In this document: in pieces, positions 1 to 11,808 of the stretch
Layout: each line of letters starts with the position of its first letter
Position numbering within the stretch: position 1 is the first letter of the stretch
NCBI GenBank assembly: GCA_025201365.1
Contig: JAIXMF010000002.1
Coordinates: 62,001 to 126,000, forward strand
Direction of reading: 5' to 3'
Source of the DNA: Syncephalis plumigaleata
Lineage: Eukaryota > Zoopagomycota > Zoopagomycetes > Zoopagales > Piptocephalidaceae
DNA length: 64,000 bases
Position numbers and translations under genes: made by a program
Notes under the pieces: model-generated
What the model was told of the DNA's origin: nothing
Databases searched by the model: none
Seen by the model: only the letters and a program-made list of their open reading frames with translations

Positions 1-40
1 GTGAGTATCATAGATAAATACAACGTATCCTATAACTTAC

Positions 41-363
41 CAGTTACCTGAACCAATAATGCAAACACGTTCCTTAGTAAGTGACATATTGATAGACGAG
101 GTTGTGGTATAGCTTCGTAATGAAAACAAAGAAGTAGTAGTAGTAATTGGTGATAGTGAACCAAATGACACAGACGAATGAAAAGGAAACTGCAACCGCG
201 TAATAGTACGAGTACGAGTAAGTGAACTAGGTTTTACCTGAAATGCAATCAAAGACAATAATGAAGGAGATATCGATGACAAGTTGAACGAACGTCGTTG
301 TACGCTTCTTTTAAAGCTATTTCGGTATTGGATAGTAGTTGATATTCGCCATAGGCTTGACAT
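41..363 (-). CDS. GPD1: Glycerol-3-phosphate dehydrogenase (NAD+), first coding exon, gene cut by window edge
   Basis: This enzyme reduces dihydroxyacetone phosphate to glycerol 3-phosphate, for glycerol production and NADH re-oxidation. The exon encodes MSLTKERVCIIGSGNW from the ATG at 87-85. It matches the start of fungal Gpd1, where the dinucleotide-binding loop reads GSGNWG. A consensus donor (GTAAGT) begins at position 40, inside the Trp/Gly junction, and the rest of the gene lies off the left edge. The frame stays open upstream to ATGs at 363 and 375. That adds about 90 residues rich in Arg, Ser and Thr with no Asp or Glu, ending in RSYTTTSS, which resembles a mitochondrial presequence with an R-x-Y cleavage site. 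Start choice is open: 87 gives a cytosolic form and 363 a possible mitochondrial form. The family call is firm despite the short exon; the extension is inference. Confidence 0.8.
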
Positions 364-864
364 GATTATCGGCATTCTTATCGGCCGATATCGGGTCGAA
401 TCAATTAACCGCCTTGCCGACCCGTGAATGAATAGATTGATACGAGATAATACGCCTTTCTTTTTGTTTGTTAGTGTTTTCTTCTTTAATGAGGAATGAT
501 GAGACATTGGATGTAATGGCATATCAAATACCATGTGTTTATGTCTGATATCTCACTCGGCATAGAAAACTGCCACATCAACACGTGTCACCTTAGAATA
601 CACCATATCATCGTCATTATTGTTGTAATAATAGTAATCTACTAGATACTTGTTCCATTAGTAAACATGCCTCTTGCAACTTAAGGTAAAACTATTTAAT
701 CGATATTGTGCCACCTATTCAGTATTAGAGATTGGCAATGCAGTAACGGGAATTGATTAACCGATCTTAGATAATTGTAAATATACATATACAGATATAA
801 TAATCATGAATGATTTATAATATTATGATTTATTGCTTATACCAGAGTGTCATTTGAAAATCAA
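364..864. other. Upstream region of GPD1 and 3' flank of the acyl-CoA dehydrogenase gene
   Basis: About 500 bases of AT-rich DNA separate the upstream ATG of GPD1 from the stop of the next minus-strand gene. The minus-strand frame is still open to about 534, so the 5' part may be transcribed leader. I see no other gene or repeat here. Confidence 0.5.
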
Positions 865-2513
865 TTAAATCTTAGCACCGAGGAATTGAGCCACCTTAAG
901 CGATTGCTTCATGCCTAGTTCCGTCATAATCTCTTCGGAACCACCGGGAATGGCATAGGCACGTACTTCACGATACAGACGTTCCACCTTTTCACCTTGA
1001 CCACCACGAGAGTAAGCGAGACCACCAAAGATTTGGGCGGCTTCACGGCGCAGAACTCGAATGTTTGTGTGGCTTGCACCTTTAGCAAGGCAATAGGACC
1101 GCCAAGCTTAACCATGGCTTCTTGTGGCGACATACGTGTCGATTGGTAGATGAGTTGCTCCATCCACGAGTGAGTAGCCTCGACACGTCGTGCCATGTTG
1201 GCCAACTTGTGACGGATCACTTGATGCTCAATCAATGGACGACCGAATGTCTTACGCTTACTGCATACTTGATCGACTCCTCGAGACAGACACGGGCAAA
1301 TCGACTGGCTTGCACTGCCAATCCCATACGCTCATGGTTAAAGTTGAACATGATATACTTGAATCCCTTGTCTTGCTGACCGATCAAGTTCGATTTTGGC
1401 ACTTTAACATCCTCGAATGTGATATAGGTAGTGCCGGATGACCATACACCGGAGCATTGCATTTGACGTGTCTTGACACCAGGCATTGTGCGTTCGATGA
1501 GTAGAAGCGAGAGACCACCCATACCCTCACCACCTGTACGTACGGCTACGGTAAAGTAATCGGCGAACACACCATTGGTGATCCACTTCTTCTCGCCATT
1601 CACAATGAAATACTCGCCATCAGGTGTCTCCTTGGCTTCACAGCGTAGATTGGCCACATCACTTCCTGCGTATGGCTCAGTAATGGCAAGACAGATGTTC
1701 TTTGTACCATTAATACAATCAGGAGCAATACGCTGCTTCAACTCCTCGGAACCAAACAACAGAATGGGTGGCAAGCCAATACCGAAACCACCCGATAGAC
1801 CCCAGAGCGCACCACCGGAACCACAACGAGCCAACTCATCACCAATGATGAATTCGTGGAATGAATCATACTCGTCAAATGGCACACCCATAATATCCTT
1901 GGCAGTGGTGTACTTTCTACCCAATGGACCCAGGATACCCAAGAGAATACCCGCGTCGGCACACTTAACGAATAGAGCGCGTGGAATTTGCTTTGCTTCA
2001 TCCCATTCGTGCACGTATGGCATGATCTCCTTATCGACGAATGCACGTACCCTTGATCGCAATAACTTATGCGACTCCTTGTAGTAAGGACTGTCCCAAC
2101 CTTGATACCAAGCAGGATCACCGAATGGAATTAAATCGCCGAATGGTCCAGATAGATCATCATCAGCGGAGGCATCAGCTGAACCGGCCGACTCTTGTGG
2201 CGGGCTACCAATCTCACCCACCACCATAGATGGACCGTATTTCTCCAAAATACCCGCATTATGGAAAGCATCAAATTGCTTGGTGGCATCGGTACCAGCT
2301 ACATTGATAATCACCTAAGTAACAATAGCAATAGTAGTAAGTATATGTTTGATATTCACAAGTTATTACTCGTATGCTTACCTTCTTGCCTCCTGGATGA
2401 TCCTTAAGAAAGTTGGTAACATCGTACACTTTACCGTGAATAATCACCCAGCAATCATTCTCTGATGAATGCTGAGAAACATCTTGTTCCGTAAAGTACT
2501 TGACAGAAGCCAT
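865..2513 (-). CDS. Cytochrome b5 / acyl-CoA dehydrogenase fusion
   Basis: A flavoprotein acyl-CoA dehydrogenase with an N-terminal heme domain, expected to oxidise acyl-CoA to enoyl-CoA in fatty-acid or branched-chain catabolism. Exon 1 (2513-2382) starts at MASVKYFTEQ. One intron (2381-2315) falls just after the b5 heme motif HPGGKK. His39 (HPGG) and His62 (DAFHN) are the expected heme ligands. The dehydrogenase body follows from about residue 100, with ITEPYAGSD, KKWITNG and, near the C-terminus, PGGSEEIM, which carries the usual catalytic Glu. The last codons are GAKI before the stop at 867-865. Length is about 525 residues, usual for fungal b5-ACADs. The frame changes twice, near 1260 and 1047, each consistent with one missing base in a CC or CCC run, while homology continues unbroken. 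I read these as sequence errors. Family call is firm; chain-length specificity is unknown. Confidence 0.92.
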
Positions 2514-3610
2514 AGTAGTAGCTGTTGTTGTAGTACTAGTAGAGTTTTAACAAACAAGACACGCTGTGTTCAGTGCAAATAAGAGAAAGATAGAACGTGG
2601 TTTAATAACAAAGAGTAGCTTAATAACAGTAGAGTAAACGAAAAGAGAAGAGAGAGAGAGAAGGAGAAAGCGGTAAACGTGTACGTGTTGTGCCGTTGTG
2701 TGCAGGATAATAAGTTGACGACAGATGATGGTTGCCATTTCTATTGGTTAGTTATATACGCTTTAGCTAGTTGTTGCATCACAACACGTAGAACGACGGC
2801 ACTTTTGTTACCGATCCAATGCAAATACAAGAAACTACAATATAGTTCTATGTGGAGAGATGTAAACACGTGATACCGAATGTTTGCTATTTTAGTGGAT
2901 GTGTTTGCACGTACACACATGTTATACTGTTCGCACGCCACTTCATAATACATGCTTATATGGCAGTTGAACATTTACTACTATAATCAAGTGAGAGCAA
3001 GTCACTTGTACTTCATCGCTTGTTCAATTTAACATATTGTATTCATTAATGAAATCATTTTTGGTAACTAGGACAATAGTAACACTTGTTGACATACAAT
3101 AAAGGGCAATATTTACGCAAATTAGTTATTTTATTGCATAGGCAACGAGTTGTTCTCTAGTAAGAAAACAGCGGACTAAAAAGATAATAAAAGAGGTAAT
3201 GCGAGGTAAACAAATAGTAGTCGAATGGTCAGATGGACATCAAGTAAATGTAGAAAGGTAAGAAGCAGTAGAAATGATAGAGAATGAAGATGTGCACGTA
3301 TGTAATTAGAGTAATACTAGTGAACGCAATACTATTTCCTATATGTATATCTCTTTTTCTTTCTTTCTTCATCTACAATGAATGTCAATCAGATTCATAC
3401 GATCTACTACCGTGAACAGGTTGTCTTTGTAAATAAAGGGATAGGACAATATATACATATAATATACTCGAGTCAGCAACAACAACAGCAACAACAATCA
3501 TATAAATGTATATAGCATCTTTTACCATTTAATCACAAGACAATAAAAGAAAAAGATACCTCGCGCAAATTCTTTTTCCCAATTGTGTCGTCATCATCAT
3601 CAATCATCGT
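2514..3610. other. Intergenic region without a recognised gene
   Basis: About 1.1 kb between the 5' end of the acyl-CoA dehydrogenase gene and the 3' end of eIF4B, both on the minus strand. It should hold the dehydrogenase promoter, with purine-rich stretches around 2635-2670. The few short open frames have no recognisable similarity and unlikely composition, so I do not call them genes. Confidence 0.5.
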
Positions 3611-5945
3611 CTACTCATCGTTGTTTGCTTCTGATTTGTTGTCTACATGATTCTTATTTTCGCTAGAGGTCTCCTTGTCCTCGGAGTGTTCTGATCCCGC
3701 TTTACGTTGTTGATGACGCTCTTCTACACGACGTAGCATTTCATTTTCATCGCGTGGCTTTGCATCACCAAATGGATTAGAGCGCGCGCTACGGGCTGAT
3801 GGTGGTGCGGGCGATACGGGATCCGCGCTCACTGGCACTGTACGTGGCTTTAGTTCAAGCTTCTTTCGTTCTGCAGGACCTACATCATCATCATCATCAT
3901 CATCATCATCATTGATAATTAGTCAGCTGTAATGTGATTATCATCATATTGTTTAACTTACGAGGTGAAATCACACTGCTTGAATCACCGCCATAGGCAC
4001 TGCCACGGGACTCGATGCTAGTACGGCGTGAATGGCTAAAGGGCGATCGACCACCGTCGCGTTCTTCTCCACCACGGAAACGATTATTACTGTAGGAGCG
4101 ATGCTCGTCGTTGGCGTGATCACCGCCCTGTCGGTTGAAGCCCCAACCACGACGACGTTCACCGCCACTGCTTGGTCCCGGTGACAAAGGTGCGGAGCGT
4201 TCAATCGGCTCTTGACGACGCCAGGTTGATGCGGTATCCGACACGCTTGGTTCAGCAGATCGACGCGCGTCATCGTCGTTGCGTCGAGCACCGTACTTGC
4301 CACCCTCCGCAGGATGACGACGTGGACTACCGGAACGCTCGCCAAAGGTGGAGCGACGTGGACTCTCTACTGCTCCAGCACGACGCCAGCTTTCTACATT
4401 GGTTTTATCCTCGCCATAACCAGACTTTTCCTTGGCTAATAGAGACGATAATACATATATATATATATGTATACCAATGTCATTACTACTATTATTGATC
4501 ATTTTATATACAACTGTATTACTTACGTGGTTCAGCTACATTCACTCGAATGTTACGTCCATTAATAGACTAATTGATCATTATCCTTTGTTATTGCTAA
4601 TAGTACACATTCAAGTATAGCGCTTACTTGTCCATCACGTTCAACAGCAGCTGCTAATGCATCACGATCAGCGAATTCGACATAGCCAAATCCTTTTGGT
4701 CTATCATTAAAGTCTCGGATAATACGAACATTATTAATCTAGCGATACAGAAGAAAGCGTCATTGAATAATAGCAATTAGATTCAGTGCCTCATTGCACT
4801 TACTTGTGTATTGCCGAAGAATTCTTCTACGTCTTCATCTCTAAGATCATAGGGCAGATTACCGATATATGCCGTGAATGGTGGCTCATCAGGAAGAGCT
4901 GCGGGCGGCCGGCGCTCGCGAGTATAGCGTTCTATATTATATATACATATACACATATGTGTCCATTAGTATCAGTATCAAAGAGCCTTATACATTGATT
5001 GATTATAATGTCAAATAATAGCTTACCAGAACGTTCACCGCGATTAGCATAGCGATCATTATAGCCACCCCTATTACTGCTACTAAACTGATCATCGCCT
5101 CGCTCTATTAGCATCAACATTGATCATGTCGATAATAGCAACATATATTGTTATGATAAGAATCAACTAGTAGGTAATGAATGCTTGCTATTACTCACCT
5201 GAATAGGCTGCTGCTGCTATCGATATTCATTGATATATCATCATTAGAGTAGATACAATTAGTTAATATCATCATTTGAATAGCAGTGCATAGCTCTAAT
5301 GCTTTCTACTTACGTCGTGTAGGCAGTTCTAACACCTCGTCCGCCCATGAAGTACTAGATGCTAAATTACCATACCATACGATAAGAAATATTCACGTGG
5401 TTAGTCGTTATGCATACAATCTGCACTATCTATTGTTTGAGGTATCATGCGTGCATGCGTACACGCACGGACAAATAAGCACATAGACGCAGAGGCACAG
5501 ACTGTATAGGCCACCTATACACTCGACACGCACGCACGCACGCACACGTATACACACGTACGTGTACACACAAACAAGCACACACACAAACAGGTATACA
5601 CAAACAAGCATATATTTCTCTATCCACTCCAGAAAGCTATAGCAACTATCGTCGGGACTAGTTGTACTCATAGCAAAGTGACACTTACGCGTACTGGTAA
5701 GGAAATCAGTCAATGCCATCTTGACGGGCTTCTTCTTGGATTTTTCTAAATGTAACATTGTCATAGGAAAAGGTAATAGAAATACGTCAGTAACTATCCC
5801 TAGCGTCTCGCTCTTCCTCTACACTGCGATAGAGTTCGGCGGTGGTGGTCAGGACTAGAGGAACAAGTTGGATCTGTCCTCGTCACTGAACCATCACCTC
5901 AGTAGGTCTACTCGTCACTACGGTCTTCTACTTACTATCAGCCAT
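3611..5945 (-). CDS. TIF3: Translation initiation factor eIF4B
   Basis: eIF4B is an RNA-binding factor that stimulates eIF4A during mRNA scanning. The gene runs in about ten exons. The first coding exon is only 10 nt (5945-5936, ATG GCT GAT A). Exon 2 (5745-5689) gives the basic start KKSKKKPVKMALTDFL, followed by the Trp-containing TSWADEVLELP block, as in yeast Tif3 and fission yeast Sce3. The single RRM spans two exons: RNP2 is AYIGNLPYDL (about 4870) and RNP1 is KGFGYVEF (about 4700). A long Arg/Gly/Ser/Asp-rich region follows (4440-3960) with repeated RRS/SPRR motifs. The last exon has KKLELKPRTVPVS, the short C-terminal motif conserved in fungal eIF4B. Unlike its neighbours the gene reads without an evident frame change. 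It shares a 0.6-kb divergent upstream region with RIC1. Confidence 0.9.
3883..3913. repeat. (ATC)n microsatellite in an eIF4B intron
   Basis: About ten copies of ATC sit directly beside the acceptor of the last eIF4B intron. On the coding (minus) strand this is (GAT)n running into the AG. Confidence 0.9.
5450..5615. repeat. CA-rich low-complexity tract inside an eIF4B intron
   Basis: The largest early intron of eIF4B contains about 160 bases of interrupted CA/CACG/ACAA repeats. Open frames across it on the minus strand (Cys/Val-rich) are by-products of the repeat. Confidence 0.8.
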
Positions 5946-6577
5946 GGTGACTATGCTCGTGCTAACGTTAACTCGTCAGTATCAGGCAGCAACAACCGCA
6001 ACAATAGTTGAAATACGCACGAAATGACGTGCAAGTGTGCTGATGTGTGGAAGAAAGGGAAGGAAAGAAAAGAAATCCCAAAGAGTGAACATGTTTATCG
6101 GTAGCTCGCGCATTTTCATAGGACATGCTTCACTCGTCACAGTGCATACGCTACTTACATGAATAGATGCATCTATATTGGTTAATAGCGTAACATGGCT
6201 ATACCACTATTCTCTTGTTTATTTGTTTATTTAATAGACTGGCTATTACTGCTTGCTCTCTCTCCTACTCTCTTGCTCTTTTTACGCTGGTGGTTAGCCA
6301 GCTACTATGAGTTGGGTGAATGGGCGAATGTTTAATGGCCGTATAAGATTAACTCTAAAAAATAAAAATCTTATTCGAAAACTGCACAGTTTCTAACGAA
6401 CTATGACAATGTCCATCATAATAGCATCCATTCTACGTCATGTTGTCGCGTAGTGGTGACATTTGTAGGATGTTGTAATACACCACTACTTGTATACATA
6501 AACTATCGTCTTTCACGGTAACTACACGTAAAACCCCTTGTATTCTCCTATCGTCCTCGTCTTCCCCACACGTTGTT
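5946..6577. promoter_or_regulatory. Divergent upstream region of eIF4B (-) and RIC1 (+)
   Basis: The two start codons face away from each other across about 630 bases, so the interval must hold both promoters. It is AT-rich near 6230-6370. I see no convincing TATA box or known factor site, so only the position is supported. Confidence 0.45.
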
Positions 6578-9500
6578 ATGTATTATCTAAGCGATTGTCC
6601 TCGCACCGTCAACTTGTGGCCATTTGGCTCTTCCGGTAAAGAGGGCGACAACGACGATGAAGGTTTGTCCTTTCAACAAATGCTTGACTTGGCACGTCGT
6701 TTTCGTAAAAGCATTTCTACTCGTTCTACCAACAGTGCTCCCTCTGAACCCGATACTAGTCATGGCGAACAGGTAAACAGTACGCATAGCGATACTACCT
6801 CTATGGCGGCGGCGGCGCAGCAGCAGCAGCAGCAGCCACTACAGATGCTACTAGTCATCCACCAGCTGTGGAAGTAGTACGTACAGGACCGTTGGCATTA
6901 CGGCAAAGTCCAGATAGTTTCCTATTTATTACATGGGACAGGCGCTCCTTCTATGTATGGTGTACACGGGTCAGTATAAGCAGGTGGTCGTTTGTAAGCT
7001 ATATCACACAACTAATAATGAATATCGTAGCCTATTGCTTTGTTAGCAAAGGTTATTCGCGATGAAAATAGTCGTCGTACACTAGGAGACAATCAGGATA
7101 TTTACTGGAAACCAGATGGACTAGCTATTGCACTTATTGTAAGTAAATGACACGATACGATATTAGCGAGGCATCGCTTATTAATTCATCGACAAAGACT
7201 ACAGGGATCACGTATTGTACTATTCAGTTGATCTAACCCTTCAACCGGCATTTCAATTCCAATTCTCGGGTGAACATAATTTCGTTAGAGGACCTGGAGA
7301 GGGACGTGGTATCCCTGGATGTATCGTGCAGTATGTGGTGTTCTACATGTAGAGGAGGGCATTATATGGTAGGTCTATTACGTAAGCTAGTAATAATGGA
7401 ATACCTAATATCAAGAAATATAGTGGTGCAGGAATGGATAACGGTCTCTATGTGGCGACAAGATGCCACCTGGCCTACGTCGATGCTCATTGGGAGAAGA
7501 GCATCTCAACGAAGAAGAAGAGAAGGAGGAAGGCACGATGCATAAATCACCTGAACTCACCACATTAGAGGAATTAGGCTTCATTGAGACACCTCAAAGT
7601 AGGTTGACTATAATGCGATATCATCATCATCCTATACTATTACTTATTATGAACTAGATGTTACCGTACATAAGCTACTCTACAATGAAGACTTGGACCT
7701 ATTGGTTATGCAAATGTCTAATGGATCTGTTTATGTGACACGTAGATCTTTACCCGTTAATGTAAGCCAATCACATTACTAAATCAACATGGCTACTACT
7801 AATAACAATAATAATAACAGTCACCAGAAGCTACGCAATCTACTTGGTCGGGATGGTGTTGTCACGATGGTAGTCCAATGGCAACGTATGTCGCATTAAA
7901 TGCCTATTATAATTTAGCAGCCATTGGTACAGAAAAGTAAGTAATAGTCATATGCCATATACATCATCTTGTCATACATGGATACTCTCATATTGATATA
8001 TGCTACTATAGTGGCCAAGTATTTGTGTATAGATTACCGGAACAGTTTAATAATGCACCCACGCTATCTCATGTACTGGATGTCCCTGCCTACTCATCTG
8101 TCAAAACAAGTACGTAGTATAGCAATGAACACTTGATTTAGTCACATCACTTACATCTACGTATATTGCATGTAATACTCAATCAAGATTGTACAATATC
8201 CGCATTGGCATGGTCATCGGATGGCTGTGCACTGGCTGTAGGTAGACGTCGAGGTGTGGGACTCGTCATTCATAGTGTATTCGGGTCACTCCTATTTCAC
8301 CCGGGAAGAGAAGCAGTTACAAGGTTACTACGCTAAATCGTAAGGAATTAACACACACACAAATCTAACCGGTATTATCCACTTGTAGTGATGATCAAAA
8401 GAAGGAAACATTCTTACGCGGTATTGATTACCTGGCAAGTAGATAATGTACATGTATAGACTACTTGATACTGTTCATCTAACAACACGGTAATTACAGT
8501 TCTGGGGACCTGGTGATCATGATCTCTTTGTTTGGCCTTCATCGCTGGATGATCCAAGTAAGTAAAGATAACATGCTATCATAGTGATTATTGAAGTATA
8601 ACGGGCGTATGATGCAATTTTATAGCTGCTGGCGAGTTACTCTATATACTACCATTCACTATATCGGATGTAGCCAAGAGTCAGACATTGGTAGGGTGAT
8701 GTACTAACAAGCTACTCCTCTAGCATCTCCTTACTCATCAATTATCTTCATTGTTACAGGACAATACGAAACATCCACTACTCTATGCAGATCACAAGCT
8801 GTTATTATTCAATAGCGAATTACACGGACAAGATGAACTAGGTCCAGATGCATCCTGTCGACAAATACAAGTAAATGAGCATATCGATATCGATTTCGTG
8901 TATACTTGCTAACCATTACTTTAGTTACCTCTATTGTATATAAGTGAGAATTGGCCAGTTCGTGTGAGTGTCGCGATAAACATGCATTAATGCATTGACT
9001 AATCGAATAACTAGTACGTGGCATTAAATGATGATGGACAACGTATTGCCATCGCTGGTCGACGAGGTGCAGCGCATTACAATGTGCAAACACGTCGATG
9101 GAAGACATTTGGCAGTGGACAGCAGGTGAGTATAACTATACGGCATTGCATTACATCGATGAATACAGTCATTGACATAACTGGATCAACGAATAGGAAC
9201 AAGATTTCGTTTGTCAAGGAGGTATGCTATGGTTCCACGATGTCCTTGTTGTACCAGGTCAAGATTTGATTAATCAAACATTTCAAGTAAGCATTTTGAT
9301 TACACGTTACTCATTACAAAGCAACATCATTAATGTGCACTACCACTACCACAATGATAGATTCGATTCTATCCGCGTGATGCTAATCTTAACAACGAGA
9401 ATCTACTTTTCGTTGAATTACTAAATGCTCAAGCGGTTCATTTAAACCTAATCGGTAGTTCATTGACCATTCATTGCACGGATAATATTGTATATCACTA

Positions 9501-11480
9501 TGGTATACATGCTACACAGCGTAAGTTACTAATAAATACTCATTACTGTTTAGTCTATGTCTAACAAGCATATTGACATTATACTATTCCTAGATGGCGG
9601 TGTTGAATTAGTACTACGACAGCATATATCACTTGAGACGATTGTATCTGCTCCTGGTGCAGTTCGATGTGTCTGTTGGATATCTACCGACTCAAGAGGT
9701 AATTAGATACTGCTTGCAGCTATTGCGATTATTGTATGTCACTTAACAATCATTTCCTTGTTCAATATCAGGTTCAACTATATTAGTATTAGTTGATGGT
9801 AAATTATTATTGATTAATCCAAGCAAAGTAACGGTATGCGTATATATGTCCACTCTCTATTCTACACATTTGATCAATAATACTGAATCCTTGATTAGGA
9901 ATGGGAGGATCAATTGCAATACGAGAGACGTGTACTTGCCGACCGGGTAGAGCATTGCTTTGTAAATGATAATCGTATTGGTGGTGTTTGTCTTACAGTA
10001 TGGGCAATGTCGGCCGATGAGGTTAAAGTAATAAGCATGATGGATTATCCAAATCTACCATTTAACATTATAATGTAATTGCATTCATAGATATGGACAG
10101 TGCTAGAGACTGATCTAATGCAAAGTGATATTGATTCAGTAATTGATCGATATCCACCATGCATTGTTAAACCAGGATTCTCCCATTAGGTATATCATAT
10201 AGCATGCAAATTGAATGATATACTAATCACCATTGTCATGACTACATTTAGTGGTACGAGTTGAACAAGGACTAGTGATAGGTTTTGAACCGGAAATGAG
10301 CTATAGCACTGCATTGAATATTACAAGTTTCCGTGCTAGTTGCAAGGTATGTAGCACTATCAAACAGATACTAGTGCATTCAATACTAATCATTGCATAA
10401 TTAGAGTGTACTCTACTTACCGGACATTATTCGACATTTACTATTGATGTGAGTATATCGTCAAATGATCCTAGAATCAATGGCATCATTATTAATACGC
10501 ATTGATAGTAATGAACAAGAGCCATACTACTGGCACAATACTATCAGCATCATGCGTATTTTGGACATGTACTGGAAATGTTACTTCATCGAGTACTGGA
10601 AGACGAAGTAGAAGGATATCTTGACGAGCAAGGAGGTAATAGATATTAGCAGGAAGCATAGCACAACTACCTAACTAAATCTATCAATGTTTATAGCACC
10701 TTTGATGCCCGTAGTAATTGAATTCCTGAAACGATTCCCTAATTACTTGGAAGTACTTGTACAATGTGCGCGTAAAGTGGAGGTAACCCTATGGCGACAT
10801 CTGTTCGATATAGCGGGACCTCCTCAGGATCTATTCAATGTAAGTGGTAAACAATCGAACATTACCTACAATCATTGCTTATTAGTTTATTTCGTAGGAA
10901 TGTTTGGATACAAATCAATTACGTACAGCCACTGCTTATCTACTCGTACTACAAACCCTGGATAATAATAATAATAATGAAATGAATAGTGCAGAACCAC
11001 CGGTAATTCTATAATCATACCCATCTAATAAGCAATAGTAGCATGATTAACTGAATATATCCATTAGGATCAGATACCCAAGGAGGCTATGCGTCTACTA
11101 GAGAAAGCCGTTGATGCACGAGACTTTGATGCAAGTGTACTCATTGAAAGCAATCGATATGATCATATATATTTACGTGAATATGTTTTATTGCATTATT
11201 ATAGCTATCCAAGGATATTATCCGATTCATCACCTCGTTGATGGGTACGTTCGAGGGTTGACAACACGGTTACCACAACTGGTGTGTGTGTGTGTGTGTG
11301 TGTGTGTGCTAATGAGTTTAATGTGTATTAAATGTCACATATCATTTCAACTAGTGTTGACACTAACATATACCAATGATATTAATCTATTGCATTTACA
11401 TTTACATATCTATTATCTATATTGTTATATTGTTATATTTGCTATATTTATAGGACCAACCGCGGATCTATCACTTTTAA
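6578..11480 (+). CDS. RIC1: RIC1 homologue, Rab6/Ypt6 guanine-exchange factor subunit
   Basis: Ric1 with Rgp1 activates Ypt6/Rab6 at the Golgi. The protein starts MYYLSDCPRTVNLWPF, and an N-terminal beta-propeller-like half follows, with FITWDRRSFYVWCTR, SALAWSSDGCALAVG and YLFWGPGDHDLFVW. The C-terminal RIC1 domain is clear: LYLPDIIRHLL, YFGHVLEMLLHRVLEDEVEG, FLKRFPNYLEVLVQCARK and LRTATAYLLVLQTL. I count about 28 exons separated by 50-80 base introns, one of them GC-AG (8435-8499). Reading frame is lost and regained several times: in the CAG/GCG run near 6815, near 7210, 7460, 10180 and 10545, and near 11255. The last exon is uncertain. A short ending DQPRIYHF gives a stop at 11478-11480, but another frame runs on to 11533. 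Expected length is about 950-1000 residues, close to yeast Ric1. Family call is firm; exon edges in the first 1.1 kb are not all resolved. Confidence 0.85.
11282..11309. repeat. (GT)14 tract at the start of the last RIC1 intron
   Basis: The exon ending CCACAACTG is followed at once by 28 bases of GT repeat, so the 5' splice site lies within the repeat. Confidence 0.8.
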
Positions 11481-11808
11481 TGGCGAGATTAGAACTACCC
11501 GAAACAGTTACAAGTCAATCGGACCACCACTGAATAATTTATTTATTTATCGTTATTATAGGCTCATTTTCCTTTTCACTCGATCTATAACCCTAATAGG
11601 GATGTGCATGGTCAATAACCCTCTTCATTTCTACCTAACCACCACCCTAATAGTTTGCTTACTTGGATGGCATATTAATCGAGTGAGCTGCCGCACATAC
11701 CGCACGCCAATTATCGAAACCACCAGACTTTTGAGTAAATCCTGTTCTATAGTTATCAAATTTAATATGACAATCAATATGCCATTATTGTTATTCCTAA
11801 TGCTCCAC
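11481..11808. other. Convergent 3' region of RIC1 and the next minus-strand gene
   Basis: About 330 bases between two facing stop codons, presumably both 3' untranslated regions. Part of it may still be coding if RIC1 uses the frame ending at 11533. Nothing else is recognised. Confidence 0.4.

Noticed and set aside
5445-5764. Cys/Val-rich minus-strand frames in an eIF4B intron
   Set aside because: They come from the CA-rich repeat and lie between well-supported eIF4B exons.
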